A stretch of 34,549 nt of DNA from Candidatus Zixiibacteriota bacterium (GTDB lineage Bacteria; Zixibacteria; MSB-5A5; WJJR01; JAJRUJ01): contig JAJRUJ010000056.1 of assembly GCA_024277855.1 (NCBI GenBank), forward strand, positions 1 to 34,549, read 5' to 3'. Position numbers and translations under genes: made by a program. Position 1 is the first letter of the stretch. Each line of letters starts with the position of its first letter. The notes under the pieces are model-generated. The model had not been told where the DNA came from. It ran no database searches and was given only the letters and a program-made list of their open reading frames with translations. This document shows, one piece after another, positions 7,403-16,876 of the stretch.

Positions 7403-8995
7403 TCAGCGAATGCGGTCGAGTCGTACCGGTGTGCGATGTTTGGCACGTTTGAATTTCAAGACCGGGGTCAGATCATACGGTTCGGTGATGGTCGAATAGT
7501 AATGCGCGGCCGGGAGATAGTCGTAGTCGGTGCCAAAGTATGAATTGAACACCAGTCGGAAAGTGTTCACCGGCGTGAAATGGTGATCGACCGGAACCCC
7601 GGAGACGCCGGGCAGGTAGATCGCGCTCAAGATAGAAAAACGCTCGTTGACCTCAGTCCGTTCCAGACTGTACCAGTCCAGCCCCAGGCCCGGACCGTGA
7701 TCGGCCTGCAGGATGATGACTGGCGGGTTTTCGACATTTTTGCCCAATAGTTTGTCGATGATTAGGCGCAGGCGGCCGTTGAGATAGTCGACCTGGTTGA
7801 TATATCCGTTGCGGTATTCCTCCGGTTTCCCTCCCTCCAGGAAATAGGAGGACCCGTCGGTGAAGTTGAAACGCCGCGTTCGGGCCACCGGTGCGCCGCC
7901 CGCGCCGAAGACAAACGGCGGATGCGGGGCGATCAGGTGGGCGAAGACAAAACGCGGCGCAGAACCCTCGTCGATTTCCGGAAGTTTATCGAGGATATAA
8001 TTCAGCCGGTCACGGTGCAGGTCATATTGTGTTTTGCCCAGTTTTAATAATTGGGGGATCGGTGTCGAACTCAGGTGAATATTCTCGAACTCGCTTAAAC
8101 TCATCCAGCCGGTTAGTCGGATGTCGACGTTCTCCAGTTCAGTATAACTCAGGCCGGAAGAAAAGGCGATCGAGGTGTAACCCAGTTTTCGTAAAAATTC
8201 CACAACCCGGCTGTGTTTAATCAAATTTGCGAGGGGCTTGCGATTTTTGGACCGCACGTTCAATTTGAGCAGACTGTCGAGGTAGTTGAGGTTCAACGTC
8301 GACGAGAGCGAGAGCAGCGTGCCGCAATAATTCGATCGGCTGGAGTCCGCAACCCGAAAACCCCGCGCCCGGAGGAAATCAAGAAACTCGCTGTTGTCGT
8401 ACCGATAGACTTTGTTAAGGATCTCCTCCCCGGCGTACGCGTCCAGCATGATATAGTAGATGTCCGGCAAGTCGCCGTCCGGGCGTTGTTCAGGGACAGT
8501 GATCTCGGTGCGTCGGGAGGAATCCGAGGACGACAGCAGCAGGCCCGCCCCGCTGATGATCTGAGTAACAATCAGCACCAGTGCGGTGACATTAATCACC
8601 ATGGTCAACCGGAGCAGTTCACTTTTTGCCCGCACAATCAACCAGCCGAACCCGATCAGCAAAAGAACCCAAACCAGCGAGACCAGCGTATTCGGACCAA
8701 GCGACAGTGACAGAGCGGTCAGGCCGAAATCGCGCAGGAGATAAACGACATGGCCGTAGGAAAAGAACAGGACAACCGCCAGCGACAAAATCAGTCCACG
8801 TTTGAATCGATCCTTGAGAAACAACCGCGCAAGCAGTAAACCACAGCCGACCCCGCCGAGGGTGACCAACGCGGGGATGAGTATCTCGGAGAACGGGGTT
8901 TCGGCGGCATTGTGGAAATGAAGAAACAACAGGGGGAAAACCGCGAAGAGAAAGGGGTGCAGCAGCGGACTTTTCACTAACTTCTGAAATCCCAT
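7403..8995 (-). CDS. Membrane-anchored sulfatase-like (alkaline phosphatase superfamily) protein
   Basis: A 530-residue protein with about four or five hydrophobic N-terminal segments (about 12-28, 37-59, 66-87, 102-121 and 131-154) and a sulfatase/phosphotransferase-like domain from about residue 178. Metal-site landmarks are DIYYIMLDAYA (D185), the conserved NYCGTLLSLSSTLN region where the nucleophile Thr/Ser lies, HLIAPHPPFVF (353-363) and LQADHGPG (D432, H433). This layout resembles LtaS/OpgB-like membrane phosphotransferases, so a role in modifying cell-surface glycans or lipids is plausible but the substrate is unknown. The ATG at 8995 has GGAG 7 bases upstream. It is separated from the VWA gene by 213 bases that include a repeat, so it may be its own transcription unit. 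Confidence 0.8.
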   Translation of the reverse strand: MGFQKLVKSPLLHPFLFAVFPLLFLHFHNAAETPFSEILIPALVTLGGVGCGLLLARLFLKDRFKRGLILSLAVVLFFSYGHVVYLLRDFGLTALSLSLGPNTLVSLVWVLLLIGFGWLIVRAKSELLRLTMVINVTALVLIVTQIISGAGLLLSSSDSSRRTEITVPEQRPDGDLPDIYYIMLDAYAGEEILNKVYRYDNSEFLDFLRARGFRVADSSRSNYCGTLLSLSSTLNLNYLDSLLKLNVRSKNRKPLANLIKHSRVVEFLRKLGYTSIAFSSGLSYTELENVDIRLTGWMSLSEFENIHLSSTPIPQLLKLGKTQYDLHRDRLNYILDKLPEIDEGSAPRFVFAHLIAPHPPFVFGAGGAPVARTRRFNFTDGSSYFLEGGKPEEYRNGYINQVDYLNGRLRLIIDKLLGKNVENPPVIILQADHGPGLGLDWYSLERTEVNERFSILSAIYLPGVSGVPVDHHFTPVNTFRLVFNSYFGTDYDYLPAAHYYSTITEPYDLTPVLKFKRAKHRTPVRLDRIR

Positions 8996-9061
8996 GTTGT
9001 CGCTCCAGGGCCTGCTGTAAAGATAGCAATTGATCAGTCACGCGGACAGGCAATTATTGGT

Positions 9062-9104
9062 CGGGTGGCCCATCCGCCCTGTACCCACATGGGCACAGGC
9101 CACC
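9062..9104 (+). repeat. Nested inverted repeat, distant member of the 7141-7190 family
   Basis: GGTGGCC (9064-9070) pairs with GGCCACC (9098-9104) and encloses CCCACATGGG. The shared blocks CGGGTxGCCCA and ATGG(G)CACAGGCC match the repeat at 7146-7180. It lies in the 213-base gap between the sulfatase-like and VWA genes; nothing else is seen in that gap. Confidence 0.45.
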
Positions 9105-9208
9105 GGATTGGCCAGTAAATTCCATGAGATGGGCGTGATTATGGTAGGTGTACGTCCTTGTGCACCAACATTGATCCGCTGGCGCACGGGAGATACACCA
9201 GCCACGAA

Positions 9209-11359
9209 TTACAGCAGTTGTTTGCGTTTGCGGAAAAACCATTCGCCGGAGAGAAACGCCAAAAACAAAAACAGGAGCCAGGGGCGGTTCCAGATTTCGA
9301 TCTCGCGGCGGGTTTCGTAGGAACGTGAGACATAGGTCAGCGAATCCAGAAAGACCACCGGTTCGCCTTCGTGATAATACCGCCCCCCGGAGGCGACGGC
9401 AATGGCCCGCATCACCGATTCATTCAACCCGTGCGATGATTTTTCCAACCCGGCCGGTTCGACTTTAATTTTCCCGCCGGCCAGCGTGAGTGTATCGCCG
9501 TCGATGACTGCCCGGCCCGAGATATTATAAACCCCCGGCCGCAAACCGGTAAGCGCGGCCTCATAGAAATCCCCCGCTCCCGGCGGGAGGAAAACTGTCG
9601 CCGAATCGACAGAAGCCGTCGCCGAGTCGGGGCGCACCTCCGCAACCACCGAGGCGCGCGGCAAAAATCGATAGCCCTCGTCGTAGAGATAACCCCGCAG
9701 GTCGATCGGTTCGCCGGCGGCGTAGACTTGCTTGCCGGTCTCTATCCGCTGTTTTTCGAGGTCTTCGGCAACGGTCAGCCAACGCAGGGAAAACGAGAGG
9801 AACCGGCGATAATAGTCGGTTTCGTCAGGATTGACAGTGCTGTTGAACCGCCAGCGCCAGAGCGGCCCGCCGTTGACCACCAGCACCCTGTCTCCCCCGT
9901 CGTGAAGCGTCCAGATCAGGGGAATCGGCCGCGCCGCCGGGGAACCGGCCAGGGCCACCGGACGGTGTGTCAGCAATGTCGCGGAGTTTTGCGGGAGAGT
10001 TCGGATATCCCAGATACCGGTAAACGGCGGGAAGGATTCGAAAATCTGCCGCGACTCGTCGGGAGTGTCGGCCAGCCGCAGGAGCGGATGGCGCAGGTGT
10101 TGGGTATCGACCGACTGGAGAAACTCGCCGCGTTTCCAGACCGGTGTGCGTTTGACGAAATCGAGGGGATAAGGCAGCGCCCCGCCCGAGCGGGAAAAAG
10201 TGCTCTCCCCCATCAAAAGCATGATGCCGGTGCCATTCCGCTTTAGCTGTTGGGCGATTGCCGGCCAGGTCGAACGCAGCCAGTGCGCATCCGGACCGAC
10301 GAGAATAACCGCGTCATAGCCGTTCCAGTCGGCGGCGCTGCGCGGCGGGGGCGCCAAAAGGTCCCCTCCTGCCCCACCGGCAAGCACCGAGGTGATTTCA
10401 TAGTCGGGCAATTTGTCGAGCGTCCGGCGCAGAAAGGTGAATTCCCAGTCGGGACGAAAACCATAAAGCAGGACGCGGGTCTTTTCTTTAAGCGCCTTGA
10501 CGAAAAATGAGCGGCCGGCCTCGGCCAGCCCGGCGGGAACGATCCGGAAATCATGCAGTCCCTCGGTGGGGACCGATGTTTCAAACGTCAGGTCGACACG
10601 TTGGCCGCCGGCGCCGATTTTGACCGTTTTTTCATCGATTTTTTTATTCCCGCGCCACAACTCCAACGGCAAAGTACCCGCATGCTGTGCGCCGGCTTGA
10701 ACGCTGATCGTAAACGGGTGGTTGGCAAGAACTACCTCATCGACGGTGATATCAAAAATCTGCGGAACCAGACCGGTGTCGGGACGGCCCATCCCGACAG
10801 TCACCACCGGCACACCCAGGGCCTCGGCGGCGGCAACGGGGTCGGCACCCAGATTGTTATTCCCGTCGGAGTACAGAACCACGGCGGTAAGATTTTTCCC
10901 CTCGTAACGACGTTGCAATGATTCGAGCGCCTCGCCAAGGGCGGTGGCCTGACCGCCCGAATCGGGAAATTCGCCGGTGACCAATAATGACTCGGCAGCT
11001 TGATATTCAACCGCTTCGACGGTTTTCGGCAGACGCCGGGCAAGAGCCGCCCAGGCGTCGGTGGCGCGCTGGTAGGGGTCAGGGTCACGGTCGAGATCGG
11101 CAGCGATCATGCTGGCGGAAACATCGACAACACCCGCAACGACCGGCGGGTCGGCATTTTTGTCGGTCAATTGCAGGAGGGTCTCGGCCAGCGCCCAAAA
11201 AAGCAGGAACAGAGCGATTGCCCGGGTCAACCCAAGCCCGATACGCCAGGCCTTGCTCAGCGGCGGCACCGTGCGCCGGTAGTAGAACCACGTGAATACA
11301 ATCAGTCCGGCAATAGCCAGACCGCCGAGATACCAGTATGCGTCGGTGAATTCAATCAT
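9209..11359 (-). CDS. Membrane protein with von Willebrand factor A (VWA) domain
   Basis: A 716-residue membrane protein. Two N-terminal membrane segments (about 9-26 and 45-62) precede a VWA domain starting near residue 73, with an intact MIDAS motif D79-V-S-A-S83 and a later VVLYSDGNNN strand. An Ig-like stretch follows (about 205-290), then a domain resembling glutamine amidotransferase-like regions of such proteins (LLYGFRPDWEFTFLRRTLD... DAVILVGPD... GTGIMLLMGE). A second beta-rich part follows, and the protein ends in one membrane helix and a basic tail. The arrangement is known in planctomycete and FCB genomes, usually without a defined function; the bulk should lie outside the cytoplasmic membrane. 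No clear ribosome binding site precedes the ATG at 11359. It could be a metal-dependent adhesion or surface assembly factor. Confidence 0.75.
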   Translation of the reverse strand: MIEFTDAYWYLGGLAIAGLIVFTWFYYRRTVPPLSKAWRIGLGLTRAIALFLLFWALAETLLQLTDKNADPPVVAGVVDVSASMIAADLDRDPDPYQRATDAWAALARRLPKTVEAVEYQAAESLLVTGEFPDSGGQATALGEALESLQRRYEGKNLTAVVLYSDGNNNLGADPVAAAEALGVPVVTVGMGRPDTGLVPQIFDITVDEVVLANHPFTISVQAGAQHAGTLPLELWRGNKKIDEKTVKIGAGGQRVDLTFETSVPTEGLHDFRIVPAGLAEAGRSFFVKALKEKTRVLLYGFRPDWEFTFLRRTLDKLPDYEITSVLAGGAGGDLLAPPPRSAADWNGYDAVILVGPDAHWLRSTWPAIAQQLKRNGTGIMLLMGESTFSRSGGALPYPLDFVKRTPVWKRGEFLQSVDTQHLRHPLLRLADTPDESRQIFESFPPFTGIWDIRTLPQNSATLLTHRPVALAGSPAARPIPLIWTLHDGGDRVLVVNGGPLWRWRFNSTVNPDETDYYRRFLSFSLRWLTVAEDLEKQRIETGKQVYAAGEPIDLRGYLYDEGYRFLPRASVVAEVRPDSATASVDSATVFLPPGAGDFYEAALTGLRPGVYNISGRAVIDGDTLTLAGGKIKVEPAGLEKSSHGLNESVMRAIAVASGGRYYHEGEPVVFLDSLTYVSRSYETRREIEIWNRPWLLFLFLAFLSGEWFFRKRKQLL

Positions 11360-11476
11360 CTATCGGTCACATCGTTTATTTATCACTGCTATCATACACT
11401 CCAAATGCGCCGGAGTTTGCCTGAAATATACGTAAGTGCGCCGGGAAAGTACTGAGAAAATCATCGCGGCGTCATT

Positions 11477-12454
11477 TCAGACATTGCGGTTGATCGAATA
11501 GTCGACCAGCAGTTCGAGCGACCGGCGATAGGGCGAGTCGGGGACACCGTCGAGCGATTCGAGGGCGCGGGCGCGGAGTTGGTCGGCTTTTTGATGCGAA
11601 TAATCAAATCCGCCCTGTTCGGCAATCAATTCGCATAATGGGGCGAAATTTTCCGGCTGGTACGATTCGACCAACCGCATGATCTCGGCGCGCGGTGTTT
11701 TGTCGGCACTGCGCAGGGCGTGGATCAGGGGGAGGGTAATCTTGCCTTCCATGATGTCGTTCCCGGTAGACTTGCCGGTTTTTTCCGTGTCACCGGTATA
11801 ATCGAGCAGATCGTCGGCAATCTGGAAACTCATCCCAAGCGTTTCGCCGAATTGCTGGAAGTTTTTCGCTTCGACAGGATTGCCACCGCCATTGAGTCGA
11901 CCGGCCTGGCAGGATGCGCCAAACAGCGAGGCGGTCTTGTCGGCAATAATCGAAAGGTATTCACTCTCCCGCAGGTCATAATTGCGCGTGTGCTGGAGTT
12001 GTAATAACTCGCCGATAGCAACCCGGCGGGTCGCCGCGGCAACCGTCGCCATAACCTCATCGTTGTGCAACTCGACCAGGACGCAAAAGGCGCGGGCGAA
12101 CAAGTTGTCGCCCATCAATACCGCGGCAAGGTTATTCCAGCGGGCATTAACCGAGAGCCGTCCCCGCCGTTTTTCAGAAACATCGATGACGTCATCATGC
12201 AGCAACGTCGCGGTATGGATCAGTTCGATGGCAACGGCGGCCTTGATTGCCGGTGCGCCGTTGGGTGAGACAGAGCGGTGCGACAACAGCACCAGTGCGG
12301 GCCGCATGCGTTTGCCTTTGCCCGCGGCGATATGGTCGGCGATGGCTTCTTCCAGACCGGAAGCGCCGCCAATGGTTTCGCGGAAGGCGGCCTCAAATTC
12401 GACCAGCGAATCGGCCACCGGGGCCAGGCATTGTTTCAGTCGTTCGTCCATCAT
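11477..12454 (-). CDS. Long-chain polyprenyl diphosphate synthase
   Basis: Elongates an allylic diphosphate with isopentenyl diphosphate units to give the long chain used for menaquinone/ubiquinone side chains. Both aspartate-rich motifs are intact: D87-D-V-I-D91 followed by EKRRGR, and D214-D-L-L-D218. GKGKRMRP (45-52) and GDNLFARAF (115-123) are also characteristic. Five positions before the first motif lies a small residue (A82, in ATLLHDD), as in octaprenyl-type enzymes, so a long product is expected; exact chain length cannot be read from sequence. 325 residues is normal. Tandem ATG codons at 12454 and 12451 follow a weak GGGTGG. It stands between the VWA gene and the histidine kinase and is probably expressed alone. 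Confidence 0.92.
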   Translation of the reverse strand: MMDERLKQCLAPVADSLVEFEAAFRETIGGASGLEEAIADHIAAGKGKRMRPALVLLSHRSVSPNGAPAIKAAVAIELIHTATLLHDDVIDVSEKRRGRLSVNARWNNLAAVLMGDNLFARAFCVLVELHNDEVMATVAAATRRVAIGELLQLQHTRNYDLRESEYLSIIADKTASLFGASCQAGRLNGGGNPVEAKNFQQFGETLGMSFQIADDLLDYTGDTEKTGKSTGNDIMEGKITLPLIHALRSADKTPRAEIMRLVESYQPENFAPLCELIAEQGGFDYSHQKADQLRARALESLDGVPDSPYRRSLELLVDYSINRNV

Positions 12455-12583
12455 CCACCCAGGATTGCACCATACCTGCCCTCGCTCGGAGAGTCAACTC
12501 AAAATCGTCAAATTGACACCAGGAGGAGAAAGCATCTACCAACGAGTATGTTCCGACCAGTCTGGGCGAGGATCTTGACCCGT

Positions 12584-12624
12584 GTCATTCCCGCCGTCCG
12601 CCGAAGGCGTACCGCGGGAATGAC
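12584..12624. repeat. Inverted repeat GTCATTCCCGC...GCGGGAATGAC
   Basis: Perfect 11-bp arms separated by 19 bases, between the kinase stop and the polyprenyl synthase start. The arms match a dispersed CATTCCCGC-type repeat common in many bacterial genomes. It may also act as a hairpin after the kinase gene, but has no T-tract. Confidence 0.55.
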
Positions 12625-12639
12625 GACTTTATGAAACGT

Positions 12640-14409
12640 TTAGTGGATGGCGGGTTCGCGACGGAGAAGAATCCGCTTGGTTTCGGCGTCGTATTTTTTC
12701 ATGAAGATATGAATCGCGGTGCCTTCGCCGGGCTTGGAGTCAATTTCAATCTGGCCACCGATGTTTTCGACCAGTCGCTGGACAATCGAAAGGCCCAGAC
12801 CGGTACCGGAGGTCTTGGTCGAATAAAACGGCTGCCAAATTTTTTCGAGGACTTCGGGATCGATCCCCGGGCCGTTATCGAGCACAGTCAACCGCAGCCA
12901 GTGTTCGACGCCGGTGAATGAGCCGTCGGCATTTTTGCCGGGTTCGACCGGTTCTGGCAGTTCGGCGAAGTCAACATCGCGCGCCGTCACCGAGACCATC
13001 CCCGGCCGGTCACCAATGGCTTCGACTGCGTTGATCACCAGGTTCAACAAAAGCTGCTTGAGGTGGTCTTCATCGGATTTGACCAGCGGGCCGTCCTGGG
13101 GCAGAGAATTTTGCAAACGGATCCTGCCGTCGAACTCCGCCCGGTGGCGCACGATTTTGAATACATCTTCCAACACTGAACCGACTCGTACACGGCCCAA
13201 AACAGTCGGACGCGTCCGGGCATAATGCAGAAACTCGGTGATGATGTCGTTGAGCCGCGCCGATTCGGTGACAATCAAATCAAGCAGGTTGCGGTTTTCG
13301 TTCTGGACGTCGAGTTCGTTGATCAACACCTCGACCGAACCGGAAATTGCGGCCAGTGGGTTGCGAATTTCATGCGCAATACCCGCCGCGAGTTCGCCGA
13401 TCGCCGCCAGACGGTCTTTGAGCCGCATGCGTTCTTCGAGGTTCTTGGCGTCGGTGATATCCTGGAACACCGCGATCACCCCGCGCCGATTGTCTTCAGA
13501 ACCCATAATCGAAGTCGAGATGCCCAGCGGGACGGCCCGGCCACCCTCGACGATGACCTTGATTTCCGCGCGGTTCTTGCCCTGCTGCGAGTGGAGAGCC
13601 GCGCTGAGGCGGTTGGCCAGCTCCGGATGGCGGCCGCCAAAGGCCTCGGTTACCGAACGGCCCTGGACTGAACGGGCGGGAATTTTGAGGATATCTTCGG
13701 CCGCCTGATTAAAATAGGCCACATACCCGTCGGCATCGAGTGTCAGCAATCCCGAACGGAGATGTTTGAGAATATCGCCGGTTTCCATCCGGGCGGCCTG
13801 CAGCGCACGTGACGTCGAGGCGAGCACATTGTCTTTGTCCTTGAGTTTCTGCGCCAGATACCCGCCGACAAAAGCCAGAATATAGAGGATGCAAATACGC
13901 ATGAAGACAGCGAAAAACTGTTTGTCGTTACTTTGCTCCCAGAGATGCCAGGATCGCTGGAGCAGGACGCTGAACGGCCCGGTCTCGGGCGATTGGACCA
14001 CCGAGACATAGGTGATCGCCGCCATCGTCGCAATTAACAACGTGCCGATCAGACCATAGCTGAGCGCCGCCGAGATAATCGTCAGGAGATAAAGCGCGAA
14101 AAACGGACTGGACAAGCCGCCGGAAGCGGCAACGATCCCGGCGACAATCATCAACTCGAGTACCAGTTGGATACTCAAAGTGAGATAAAAGACACGCGTA
14201 TGGCCGTAGCGCAGATTAAGCCAATAGGCGCCGAACACCATCGCGGCGAAGATCAGGTAGAGGGTGTGCAACGGGTCGTATTCGACGGGACGGTGCAGGA
14301 TTCCCCACTCGGTGGAGAGCACTACAAAACACACCAACGCACGCACACCGAGGCCCCAGACGGCCCGGCCGTCGTTGTCGCGGGTATGTGTACGGTAGAC
14401 AAACATCAC
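12640..14409 (-). CDS. PAS-containing sensor histidine kinase, PilS/NtrB-like
   Basis: A 589-residue membrane sensor kinase. The N-terminal part (about 20-190) holds roughly six hydrophobic segments with little periplasmic loop, as in PilS. A PAS domain follows (about 210-325), then a HisKA domain with the phosphorylated histidine in GIAHEIRNPLAAISGS (H346), and an HATPase domain with N460 in LVINAVEAIGD, DNGPGIDPEV (511-520) and GTGLGLSIVQ (535-544). The HEIRNPL form is typical of NtrB/PilS kinases that control sigma-54 activators. Its position after pilB-pilT-pilC and the sigma-54 promoters before two pilins support a PilS-like role; no PilR-type regulator is in the window. The first codon is GTG at 14409 with ATG next; no Shine-Dalgarno is seen and the start directly abuts the terminator of pilC. 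Confidence 0.85.
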   Translation of the reverse strand: MMFVYRTHTRDNDGRAVWGLGVRALVCFVVLSTEWGILHRPVEYDPLHTLYLIFAAMVFGAYWLNLRYGHTRVFYLTLSIQLVLELMIVAGIVAASGGLSSPFFALYLLTIISAALSYGLIGTLLIATMAAITYVSVVQSPETGPFSVLLQRSWHLWEQSNDKQFFAVFMRICILYILAFVGGYLAQKLKDKDNVLASTSRALQAARMETGDILKHLRSGLLTLDADGYVAYFNQAAEDILKIPARSVQGRSVTEAFGGRHPELANRLSAALHSQQGKNRAEIKVIVEGGRAVPLGISTSIMGSEDNRRGVIAVFQDITDAKNLEERMRLKDRLAAIGELAAGIAHEIRNPLAAISGSVEVLINELDVQNENRNLLDLIVTESARLNDIITEFLHYARTRPTVLGRVRVGSVLEDVFKIVRHRAEFDGRIRLQNSLPQDGPLVKSDEDHLKQLLLNLVINAVEAIGDRPGMVSVTARDVDFAELPEPVEPGKNADGSFTGVEHWLRLTVLDNGPGIDPEVLEKIWQPFYSTKTSGTGLGLSIVQRLVENIGGQIEIDSKPGEGTAIHIFMKKYDAETKRILLRREPAIH

Positions 14410-14410
14410 A

Positions 14411-14441
14411 TAAAAACGGCCCGCCGGAATCGGCGGGCCGT
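14411..14441 (-). terminator. Strong rho-independent terminator after pilC
   Basis: A perfect 11-bp stem (ACGGCCCGCCG and CGGCGGGCCGT, loop GAAT), followed in the minus direction by TTTTTA. It sits between the pilC stop and the kinase start, and the T-tract runs into the kinase start region. Confidence 0.88.
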
Positions 14442-14455
14442 CCGAAAAACAGCGA

Positions 14456-15655
14456 TTAATGAATCTGGCCGATGATGTCGAACATCGGCAGGTACATGGC
14501 GATTAAGATGCCGCCAATAACCACACCCATAAAGACGATAATCACCGGTTCGATAATCGAGGTCAACGCCGATACCGCCGCATCGACTTCTTCATCATAA
14601 AAATCAGCAATCTTGGAGAGCATATCGTCCAGGCCACCGGTCTTCTCACCGACTGAAATCATCTGGGTGACCATCGGCGGAAACACCCCGGTCTCTTTGA
14701 GCGGGGCGGTGATTGTATCACCCTCGGCAATCGAGATCACCGACTTGCGGATCGCATCCTGCAAGACGCGGTTACCGGCAGTCTTGGCCGTGATTTCCAG
14801 CGCGTCGAGAATGGAAACGCCGGAGGACAGCAGTGTGCCGAGTGTCCGGGTAAACCGTGCAACCGCGCTCTTACGGACCAGTGTCCCCAACATCGGCATG
14901 CGCAATTTCGCCGCGTCGATTTTGAGCGCCCCCAGGTCGGTTTTCTTCACCAATTTGTAAGCCACAATCGCCGTTATCAACCCGCCGACCATCAAGAGGA
15001 TATTCTGTTGCAAAAAGCCGGAAATCCGCAGGACGACTTGAGTCGGCATGGGCAGCTCGGCTCCCAAACCGGAAAACATCTTGGCAAACACCGGGACGAT
15101 CCAGGTGAGCATGGCGATGGTGATGCCGGTCGCGACCACGACGATCACAATGGGATACATCATTGCCCCGCGCACTTTGCGCACAAGGGCATCGGCTTTT
15201 TCGCGGTAACCCGCCAACCGAACCAGAATAGTATCCAGTGCACCGCCGACCTCACCGGCCTCGACCATGTTGACATATAATTCGTCGAAGACTTTCAGGT
15301 GTTTGCGCATCGCCTCGGCCAGGGTCGAACCACCGGAAACCGATTCTTTAATATCAGTGATGATCTTGCGCATTTCGGCGGAGTCGGACTGGGCGGCCAG
15401 AATCTCGAGACACTGGATCATGGGCAATCCGGCCCCGATCATCGTGGCAAACTGGCGGGTGAAGCGCGAGATGTGGACCTTCTTGATCCCGCTGCCGAAT
15501 TTGATGTTGATCTCCGAGGGCTTGCGTGAAATTTTGTTGGCCAGGATCCGCTTGCGGCGGAGTATCCGTTCAAGGTCGGCGCGACTTTTGGCCTTCAACT
15601 CCCCCGAGACCATCGTCCCGCCAATCGTCTTCCCTTTGTATTCAAAAACCGGCAC
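14456..15655 (-). CDS. pilC: Type IV pilus inner-membrane platform protein PilC
   Basis: The 399-residue polytopic platform on which the PilB and PilT motors act. The N-terminal beta-rich FEYKGKT...GELKAKSRADLERIL segment is typical of PilC/GspF, followed by two T2SSF repeats: HISRFTRQFATMIGAGLPMIQCLEIL (about 61-86) and SAVARFTRTLGTLLSSGVSILDALEI (about 263-288). Each is followed by hydrophobic membrane helices, and the protein ends in the conserved IIEPVIIVFMGVVIGGILIAMYLPMF stretch. The start is GTG at 15655, with GGGAGGAAA about 7 bases upstream. It follows pilT closely and ends 15 bases before a strong terminator, closing the long pilus/MglA transcription unit. Confidence 0.95.
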   Translation of the reverse strand: MPVFEYKGKTIGGTMVSGELKAKSRADLERILRRKRILANKISRKPSEINIKFGSGIKKVHISRFTRQFATMIGAGLPMIQCLEILAAQSDSAEMRKIITDIKESVSGGSTLAEAMRKHLKVFDELYVNMVEAGEVGGALDTILVRLAGYREKADALVRKVRGAMMYPIVIVVVATGITIAMLTWIVPVFAKMFSGLGAELPMPTQVVLRISGFLQQNILLMVGGLITAIVAYKLVKKTDLGALKIDAAKLRMPMLGTLVRKSAVARFTRTLGTLLSSGVSILDALEITAKTAGNRVLQDAIRKSVISIAEGDTITAPLKETGVFPPMVTQMISVGEKTGGLDDMLSKIADFYDEEVDAAVSALTSIIEPVIIVFMGVVIGGILIAMYLPMFDIIGQIH

Positions 15656-15686
15656 GATATTTTCCTCCCGTGATCACCCGGCGGCT

Positions 15687-16781
15687 TTAGATTGCCGTCG
15701 CAGCGGCCTGCTTCCTGCCGATGATCTCGTTAATCTCTTGTGGGTTCGTCGAACGGCCGATTGCATCGCCAACAGTTATCTTGCGCGCGAAATACAAGTC
15801 CGCCAGGGACTGATTCATCGTGCGCATCCCAAACTTTTGACCGGCCTGCATCAAAGAATATATCTGGTGGATCTTATCGTCGCGAATAACCGCCCGCACC
15901 GCCGGCGTACAGATGAGGACCTCGGTGGCCAAAACCCGTCCCCCGCCGATCCGGGGAATCAACTGTTGCGAAACCACTGCCTGCAAGACCAGCGACAAGG
16001 TAACACGTACCTGCTCTTGCTGGTTGGTCGGAAAGACATCGACGATCCGGTTGATCGAATCGGCACAGGAGTTGGTGTGCAGAGTGGCAAAACCCAGGTG
16101 GCCGGTTTCGGAGATACTTAACGCGGCCGAGACGGTTTCCAGATCGCGCATCTCGCCGATCATCACGACATCGGGGTCTTCACGCAGGGCGTATTTAAGC
16201 GCCGCGGGAAACGACTTGGTGTCGGTATAGACCTCGCGCTGGTTGACAATAGCGGCATTATGGCGATGGAGATATTCGATCGGGTCTTCAACTGTCAGAA
16301 TATGACAATGTTGCTCGCGATTGATCTTGTCCAGCAGCGCGGCCAGGGTGGTCGATTTGCCCGAACCGGTAGGGCCGGTCACCAGCACCATCCCGCGCGG
16401 GAGGTTGGCCAAATCGGCGATAGTTTTGTTCAGCCCAAGGTCCTCAAACGACGGGATGGAAAACGGAATCTGGCGAATAGCCGCTGAGACGTTGCCGCGC
16501 TGGAGAAACACATTGCAACGGAACCGGCTGAGGTTTTCGATACCGAACGAAAGATCAAGTTCATTGTGTTCCTCGAAATTCTTCCGCTGCTTTTCGTTCA
16601 TAATCGAATAAGCCAGTTTTTTGGTCATCTCCGGAGTCAATGGATCAATATCAGTCTTGACCAACTTTCCGTCGATACGCAACTGCGGCGGCGAACCGAC
16701 AGCCAAGTGCAAATCGGAGGCGTTTTTCTCGGCCATCAATTCCAGCAATTCACGGAGAGAGACCATTCCTGTGCTCGGCAT
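15687..16781 (-). CDS. pilT: Type IV pilus retraction ATPase PilT
   Basis: A hexameric ATPase that powers pilus depolymerisation. In the 364-residue form it has the N-terminal PAS-like part (ASDLHLAVGSPPQLRIDGKL), AIRQIP (101-106), Walker A GPTGSGKSTT (136-145), the Asp box TVEDPIEY (163-170), the Walker B region VMIGEMRDLET (206-216) and the His box TLHTNS (233-238). The GEMRDLET form and the absence of a cysteine zinc-finger separate it from PilB. The ATG at 16781 (MPSTG) is preferred over an upstream in-frame codon at 16829 because AGGAA lies 8 bases before it. It lies between pilB and pilC in the same orientation, with short gaps. Confidence 0.95.
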   Translation of the reverse strand: MPSTGMVSLRELLELMAEKNASDLHLAVGSPPQLRIDGKLVKTDIDPLTPEMTKKLAYSIMNEKQRKNFEEHNELDLSFGIENLSRFRCNVFLQRGNVSAAIRQIPFSIPSFEDLGLNKTIADLANLPRGMVLVTGPTGSGKSTTLAALLDKINREQHCHILTVEDPIEYLHRHNAAIVNQREVYTDTKSFPAALKYALREDPDVVMIGEMRDLETVSAALSISETGHLGFATLHTNSCADSINRIVDVFPTNQQEQVRVTLSLVLQAVVSQQLIPRIGGGRVLATEVLICTPAVRAVIRDDKIHQIYSLMQAGQKFGMRTMNQSLADLYFARKITVGDAIGRSTNPQEINEIIGRKQAAATAI

Positions 16782-16876
16782 ATCACATTTCCTGTCTGCA
16801 AAGGTTTCGGAGACCCCGTCGGGCCTCATATATTATTATCGACCCCGTACCCGATGATGCTTATCTCTTTTGTCGA

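Noticed and set aside
9030-9320. Plus-strand frame between the sulfatase-like and VWA genes
   Set aside because: It runs across an intergenic repeat into the antisense of the VWA gene, with no ribosome site and no recognisable domain.
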